NCBI GenBank assembly: GCA_947471105.1
Contig: CANIYB010000062.1
Location: forward strand, 1 to 10,513
DNA length: 10,513 bases
Direction of reading: 5' to 3'
From: Cytophagaceae bacterium
GTDB taxonomy: Bacteria; Bacteroidota; Bacteroidia; Cytophagales; Spirosomataceae
The position numbers were made by a program, and so were the translations under genes. How positions within the stretch are numbered: position 1 is the stretch's first letter; every line of letters starts with the position of its first letter. Under the pieces are notes generated by a model. The model was not told where the DNA came from. It did no database searches and saw nothing but the letters and a program-made list of their open reading frames with translations. Positions 7,120-10,513 of this stretch are shown here, one piece after another.

Positions 7120-7143
7120 AAAATAATCAATGAACAAAGATTT

Positions 7144-7617
7144 TTATCTTGAGATCGATATAATTTCAAATTCTAAGGTTCCAGCTGGAGCCGTAATCTG
7201 AGCTAAATCACCTACTTGCTTTCCAAGCAATCCCTTACCAAACGGCGAAGACGCTGAAATTTTACCCGTTTTTAAATCCGCTTCCTCTTCAGAAACAATG
7301 GTATAAGTAACAAGCATTCCATTTTTCGTGTTTTTGATCTGAACAATCGAGTAGATGGACACTTTTGAAATATCAATCGTAGATTCATCTAGCACGCGCG
7401 CATTCGCTACGACCTGTTCTAATTTTGAAATTTTTAATTCCAGTAAACCTTGCGCATCTTTTGCCGCATCATATTCAGCATTTTCACTCAAATCCCCCTT
7501 ATCTCGAGCTTCGGCAATTTGCTTTGCCATATCTTGACGTCCTTGAAATTTCAAAGAATGCAATTCAGCCTTTAACTTTTCAACCGCCTCAGCTGTATAA
7601 TATTGAAATTGTGCCAT
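7144..7617 (-). CDS. greA: Transcription elongation factor GreA
   Basis: This 157-residue protein is of normal GreA length. GreA enters the secondary channel of RNA polymerase and stimulates cleavage of the 3' end of backtracked RNA. The N-terminal coiled coil (about 1-75) carries at its tip DKGDLSENAEYDAAK (39-53), with Asp42 and Glu45 in the place of the two catalytic acidic residues (41 and 44 in E. coli). The C-terminal FKBP-like domain (about 82-157) has SSPFGKGLLGKQVGD at 123-137, which binds the polymerase rim. It is divergent from fmt. The long leader contains a promoter and a terminator-like hairpin (separate entries), and another terminator follows the stop. Confidence 0.97.
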   Translation of the reverse strand: MAQFQYYTAEAVEKLKAELHSLKFQGRQDMAKQIAEARDKGDLSENAEYDAAKDAQGLLELKISKLEQVVANARVLDESTIDISKVSIYSIVQIKNTKNGMLVTYTIVSEEEADLKTGKISASSPFGKGLLGKQVGDLAQITAPAGTLEFEIISISR

Positions 7618-7639
7618 CTTACTAATTTATTTAGATTCC

Positions 7640-7674
7640 TAAAAAACAAAATAGAACGGCTTCCGACCGTTCTA
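7640..7674 (-). terminator. Terminator-like hairpin in the greA leader (possible attenuator)
   Basis: TAGAACGG (minus strand 7674-7667) pairs perfectly with CCGTTCTA (7659-7652) around a seven-base loop. The stem is followed on the minus strand by a U-rich run, TTTTG then six T (7650-7641 and flank). On the plus strand no T run follows, so it is oriented for the greA transcript. It lies about 85 bases after the predicted start point and 34 bases before the greA ATG. No gene lies between the promoter and this hairpin. Confidence 0.75.
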
Positions 7675-7751
7675 CATAATTTATTTGTAGTTTTGTCTCA
7701 GATGCCGAACTAGAATAAATGTTTATTTATCAACACGTAATCTTATTTTTT
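7640..7751 (-). ncRNA. Candidate short leader RNA ahead of greA
   Basis: If transcription starts about seven bases after the -7 box at 7765-7758 and stops at the hairpin ending at 7652, a non-coding RNA of about 110 nt results. It shows no open frame of note: one GTG-initiated stretch of eight codons, and an ATG directly followed by TAG at the foot of the hairpin (7677-7672). In E. coli the greA leader has an intrinsic terminator that yields the short GraL RNAs. The arrangement here is similar, but I see no sequence likeness to judge from. Confidence 0.4.
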
Positions 7752-7757
7752 ACCCGA

Positions 7758-7789
7758 CAAAGGTAATTAAAAAGCGATATTATCCCAAA
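7758..7789 (-). promoter_or_regulatory. Promoter of greA
   Basis: On the minus strand, TTTG (7789-7786), 20 bases, then TACCTTTG (7765-7758) is a textbook Bacteroidota promoter with both boxes intact. Start would be near 7751, which gives a greA leader of about 133 nt. It is the best promoter in the window. Confidence 0.8.
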
Positions 7790-7840
7790 ACAATTTATTC
7801 GAAGACAAATTCCGCCTCTTTCATTTTTAATTTTTAAAAT

Positions 7841-8758
7841 ATGCGCATCATATTTTTTGGGACTCCAGATTTCGCAGTAGCAAGCCTCGAAGCATTAGTT
7901 CAATCAAAATTTGATGTGGTGGCCGTTGTCACAGCTCCCGATAAACCAGCTGGAAGAGGCCAACAAATTCAAGCATCACCCGTTAAAATCTACGCTGAAA
8001 AAGCAGGATTGCCCATTTTGCAACCAGTAAAACTGAAGGATCCTGAATTTATAGATACCCTAAAAAGCTTACACGCCGATTTACAAATCATTGTGGCCTT
8101 TAGAATGCTTCCCGAACAAGTGTGGAATATGCCTCCTTTGGGAACTTTTAACCTGCATGCTTCGCTTCTGCCACAATATCGTGGGGCTGCTCCCATCCAT
8201 TGGGCCATTATAAACGGTGAAAAAGAAACAGGTGTGACTACCTTTTTTCTTCAACATGAAATAGACACCGGAGACCTTTTATTCCAAGAGACGGAGGCCA
8301 TTCATCCGGAAGATACCACAGGAGATCTATATGAAAGACTGATGAAAAAGGGCGCGGATTTAGTCGTTAAAACAACGCATGCCATTGTAGACCAACAAAT
8401 TAAACCTCAAGCTCAAAAAGAAAGTCTTGATTTGAAAATTGCCCCAAAACTCACTAGAGAAACAGGCTTGATTCACTGGTCAAAAAGCACAGAAGAAATA
8501 CACAATCTTATTCGGGGCATGAACCCATTTCCTGGTCCACATACGCTATTTCAAGGAAAAAACTGCAAAATCAGCTCCGTAAGTCCCCATCCTGAAACCA
8601 TCCCTTCATTAGGAATTGGCATTTGGGATACCGACCAAAAAACATACCTCCGAGTAGGTTGCGCTGATGGGTATATCGAAATCCTAGAATGGCAAATGGA
8701 AGGAAAAAAGAAAATGAAAATTGAAGACTTCCTTCGCGGATATTCCTTTAATTTTTAG
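7841..8758 (+). CDS. fmt: Methionyl-tRNA formyltransferase
   Basis: This 305-residue enzyme transfers a formyl group from 10-formyltetrahydrofolate to initiator methionyl-tRNA (EC 2.1.2.9). The N-terminal Rossmann-like domain begins MRIIFFGTPDFAV and has the loop APDKPAGRG at 32-40, which in the family contacts the tRNA acceptor end. The catalytic residues are visible as Asn104 and His106 in FNLHASLLP, and Asp142 in EIDTGD at 140-145. The hallmark SLLPQYRGAAPI lies at 108-119. The C-terminal tRNA-binding domain starts near 205, with IRGMNPFPG at 227-235. The length is slightly short of the usual 310-315. The gene is divergent from greA, and no clear promoter box is seen in the 75 bases before its start that are not shared with the greA promoter. 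Its last 11 bases overlap the end of the M15 peptidase gene. Confidence 0.97.
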   Translation: MRIIFFGTPDFAVASLEALVQSKFDVVAVVTAPDKPAGRGQQIQASPVKIYAEKAGLPILQPVKLKDPEFIDTLKSLHADLQIIVAFRMLPEQVWNMPPLGTFNLHASLLPQYRGAAPIHWAIINGEKETGVTTFFLQHEIDTGDLLFQETEAIHPEDTTGDLYERLMKKGADLVVKTTHAIVDQQIKPQAQKESLDLKIAPKLTRETGLIHWSKSTEEIHNLIRGMNPFPGPHTLFQGKNCKISSVSPHPETIPSLGIGIWDTDQKTYLRVGCADGYIEILEWQMEGKKKMKIEDFLRGYSFNF

Positions 8759-9749
8759 TCGCAAACGAGTAAACACCCAAAGGATAAAAATACCCGGAGT
8801 CCCCATTTTTAATATACACCCATCCGGCTTGTTGGTCCACATAAACATAGCCCGTCGACACACCCTTAAACTGCTCAAACCATTGCGCCGTCAAATCCTT
8901 GGGGATCGTGATAGCCTGCTGACAAGCACAAAATTGTTGAGCCCTATTTTTATTCAACTCTACGATTAATTGACGTGTGTCCTCAACCAAATCGACCTGT
9001 CCACGAGCTAAAGCACTCGCATAATTTTGCTCATAAATTTCTTTAAACCGAATGTATTCGAAAGTTAGTCCAGGAAATTTTTGCACCAAATTAGCCCCGT
9101 TAGAGAATGCTTGAATATGACCGACATCCGGGAAACCCACAAAATCACCTCCCCAAAATGCCCCCAAATCTTTTGCCACGCTACCCAAGCGTGCATACCA
9201 ATTGCTTCGACGCAAATAACGTCCACGCCGATATATTCCTACATCCACCGCTAAATTGAAATTATGCAATGAAAGAGCGGTCATGGAACGACCGCGATTA
9301 AACAAATCCATTTGCTTGGCCAATCCTCTTTCACTTTGAAGAAACTTTAATCGATATCCCCTAGGGTTGAAAACTTTAGCGAGGGAATCCTTTAATAGTT
9401 TAAAATTCTCAATTTCATGGGCCAAGGTATTTCCCCAGACCAACAAAGGATCGTCTGTCATATTGCTCAAGGCAAATAAATTTTCCTTGTTAATTGAAGC
9501 AGTGTCAAAGGAATAATTTTGGGATTTAATCCCCGAGGCATGCTGAATGAAAAAGGCTAAATGTGTCGGGATTTGATCTTGACTTTCCACTCGAACTCGT
9601 TCGCGAAACATCCATTGCAAATCTTCAAAATTCACTGATTTGACTGATTGCTTCTGGCAATTCAATTGCAATGAATCCGTTTCTTGAACTCCGTACACGG
9701 CAAAACAACAAAAACTTAACAAGAAAAATAAGCAGATTTTAACAGGCAT
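8748..9749 (-). CDS. Exported M15-family peptidase (probable peptidoglycan carboxy- or endopeptidase)
   Basis: This 333-residue protein starts with a signal peptide (Lys4, hydrophobic core about 5-18, likely cut after VYG at 20). The cysteines near the end of the core do not form a lipobox. Residues about 95-215 carry the M15 zinc-peptidase pattern: SLHNFNLAVDV at 160-170 supplies His162 and Asp169. WGGDFVGFPDVGHIQ at 199-213 supplies the acidic residue Asp208 and the third ligand His211. This arrangement fits the L-Ala-D-Glu endopeptidase or D,D-/L,D-carboxypeptidase type that cuts peptidoglycan peptides. About 120 further residues follow, including QFCACQQ at 272-278, an extension I do not recognise. 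The ATG overlaps the stop of the LysM gene by one base (TAATG), so the two are translationally coupled. The 3' end overlaps fmt by 11 bases. Which bond is cut cannot be told from sequence. Confidence 0.87.
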   Translation of the reverse strand: MPVKICLFFLLSFCCFAVYGVQETDSLQLNCQKQSVKSVNFEDLQWMFRERVRVESQDQIPTHLAFFIQHASGIKSQNYSFDTASINKENLFALSNMTDDPLLVWGNTLAHEIENFKLLKDSLAKVFNPRGYRLKFLQSERGLAKQMDLFNRGRSMTALSLHNFNLAVDVGIYRRGRYLRRSNWYARLGSVAKDLGAFWGGDFVGFPDVGHIQAFSNGANLVQKFPGLTFEYIRFKEIYEQNYASALARGQVDLVEDTRQLIVELNKNRAQQFCACQQAITIPKDLTAQWFEQFKGVSTGYVYVDQQAGWVYIKNGDSGYFYPLGVYSFATKN

Positions 9750-10384
9750 TATTTGACAGGAATCACCAATTGCTCCCCACGTAAGGTCACATCCTCCGAC
9801 TTATGATTTGCATCCATGATGGATTTTTTAGACACTTTATATTTTTCTGCCACGACTCTTAACACATCTCCTGGGCCAACCGTATGAATCGCTTTTATTT
9901 TGACATTTACTTTACTGCCGCCCTTAAACCCATCTGAAATACTAGGGTTCATTGATTTTATTTGGTCCACCGTAAGTCCAAACCGCTTAGCCACACCATT
10001 CAAAGATTCTCCTTTCTCCGCCGCATATGAATAGGCCTTACCACTAGGCTCAACTAATTTTTCCTCTGGAATTTTCTGCGCCTCAGCTTCTTGTTTTTGT
10101 ACCTCCAAAGCTAATTCAGCCTTTTGAACAGAATCCTTTCCTTGAGAGCTATCGACGGAAGAAACCGTTGACGTAGAATCTGTGATAATCGACACAGGTG
10201 GCTCCATTAAAACCTCATCCTCCGCTAATTCTAATTTTTCAGCCTTTGCCAGCTCCTTATTTTCAGGGCCTAAAAAATGCTCATATCCAACAAAAACTAA
10301 ACCCACAAGCGTAATTAACAACACGAAAAGTGTAATTAATGGCAAATTTGAACTTGAACTTTCTTTTAAAAAAGGAATTTTCAT
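9749..10384 (-). CDS. Membrane-anchored protein with two LysM domains
   Basis: This 211-residue protein has a short cytoplasmic start (MKIPFLKES) and one membrane helix at about 15-34 without a cleavage site. A low-complexity acidic and serine-rich linker spans about 40-115, and two LysM domains follow. LysM 1 spans about 118-163 (YSYAAEKGESL, then AKRFGLTVDQIKSMNP). LysM 2 spans about 166-210 (HTVGPGDVLRVVAEKYKVS, ending LVIPVK). LysM domains bind the N-acetylglucosamine parts of peptidoglycan, so the protein probably links the inner membrane to the wall. It starts nine bases after the purE stop and its own stop overlaps the start of the M15 peptidase. It may position the peptidase on the wall, which is inference from the arrangement only. 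Confidence 0.9.
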   Translation of the reverse strand: MKIPFLKESSSSNLPLITLFVLLITLVGLVFVGYEHFLGPENKELAKAEKLELAEDEVLMEPPVSIITDSTSTVSSVDSSQGKDSVQKAELALEVQKQEAEAQKIPEEKLVEPSGKAYSYAAEKGESLNGVAKRFGLTVDQIKSMNPSISDGFKGGSKVNVKIKAIHTVGPGDVLRVVAEKYKVSKKSIMDANHKSEDVTLRGEQLVIPVK

Positions 10385-10393
10385 GTGTAAAAT

Positions 10394-10513
10394 TTATAAA
10401 TTATCCTGTGTTTTTTGACTCATGACCGCTACTTTCTCCACTAAATCTTTTTTGTAAAGATCAAGCTTTTCAGACAAGGACTCATTTGAAATGGCCAGCA
10501 TTTGAACGGCTAA
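10394..10513 (-). CDS. purE: N5-carboxyaminoimidazole ribonucleotide mutase, C-terminal end, cut by the window edge
   Basis: Only the last 39 residues and the TAA stop lie in the window. The sequence LAVQMLAISN followed by LSEKLDLYKKDLVEKV matches the C-terminal helix of PurE as I remember it (AAxxLA, then LxxKLxxYRxxxxxKV). PurE converts N5-CAIR to CAIR in purine synthesis and acts as an octamer. The assignment comes from this tail alone. The active-site region lies outside the window. It is the first visible gene of a probable operon with the LysM and M15 genes. Confidence 0.8.
   Translation of the reverse strand, partial: LAVQMLAISNESLSEKLDLYKKDLVEKVAVMSQKTQDNL

Noticed and set aside
7706..7740. 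Leader peptide ahead of greA (GTG followed by seven codons and TAG)
   Set aside because: It is eight codons long with a GTG start, has no ribosome-binding signal and no run of a regulatory amino acid. It does not stand above chance in AT-rich sequence.
1..10513. Mobile elements, CRISPR repeats, tRNA or rRNA genes, defence or secretion clusters
   Set aside because: I saw no direct-repeat arrays, transposase-like frames, tRNA cloverleafs or inverted repeats flanking genes. Nearly all the sequence is taken up by intact housekeeping and envelope genes with short gaps, the longest being 223 bases.

Overview
The window comes from an AT-rich bacterial chromosome, very probably a member of the Bacteroidota and perhaps of the Cytophagales. 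Four promoter-like sites match the Bacteroidota -7 box TAnnTTTG, and two of them have a TTTG -33 box at the right distance. Starts are preceded by A/T-rich sequence without Shine-Dalgarno motifs. The gene content also fits: a eukaryote-type NADP isocitrate dehydrogenase, the order rpsF-rpsR-rplI, and a large BatA-domain membrane protein. I see no mobile element, CRISPR array, tRNA, rRNA or defence system. The genes are mostly housekeeping.

Layout: 1-613 (-) is the N-terminal part of the signal recognition particle GTPase gene ffh, cut by the window edge. Divergent from it is icd (+, 782-2011). The icd gene ends at an intrinsic terminator that lies back to back with a second terminator of the opposite strand. 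That second terminator closes the ribosomal operon rpsF-rpsR-rplI (-, 3221-2122). Upstream of the operon, on the same strand and with its own promoter, is an uncharacterised protein with one membrane helix, a long coiled coil and a beta-rich end (4294-3311). Divergent from it is yggS (+, 4403-5080), whose 3' end overlaps by 23 bases the end of a 672-residue BatA-domain membrane protein (-, 7076-5058). Upstream of that gene is greA (-, 7617-7144), followed by a terminator. The greA leader is about 130 nt, has a strong promoter, and carries a terminator-like hairpin before the start codon. Divergent from greA is fmt (+, 7841-8758), whose end overlaps by 11 bases an exported M15-type peptidase (-, 9749-8748). 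The peptidase start overlaps the stop of a membrane-anchored double-LysM protein (-, 10384-9749), which lies 9 bases behind the C-terminal end of purE (-, 10513-10394, cut by the window edge).

How the genes fit together: ffh, the ribosomal proteins, fmt and greA serve protein synthesis, membrane targeting and transcription. icd, yggS and purE serve central metabolism, pyridoxal-phosphate balance and purine synthesis. The LysM and M15 pair probably acts on peptidoglycan in the periplasm and is translated from the purE message. The observations most worth checking are the promoter-plus-terminator unit in the greA leader (reminiscent of the GraL RNAs of the E. coli greA leader), the uncharacterised coiled-coil protein, the stand-alone BatA-domain protein with a degenerate metal site, and the translationally coupled LysM-peptidase pair.
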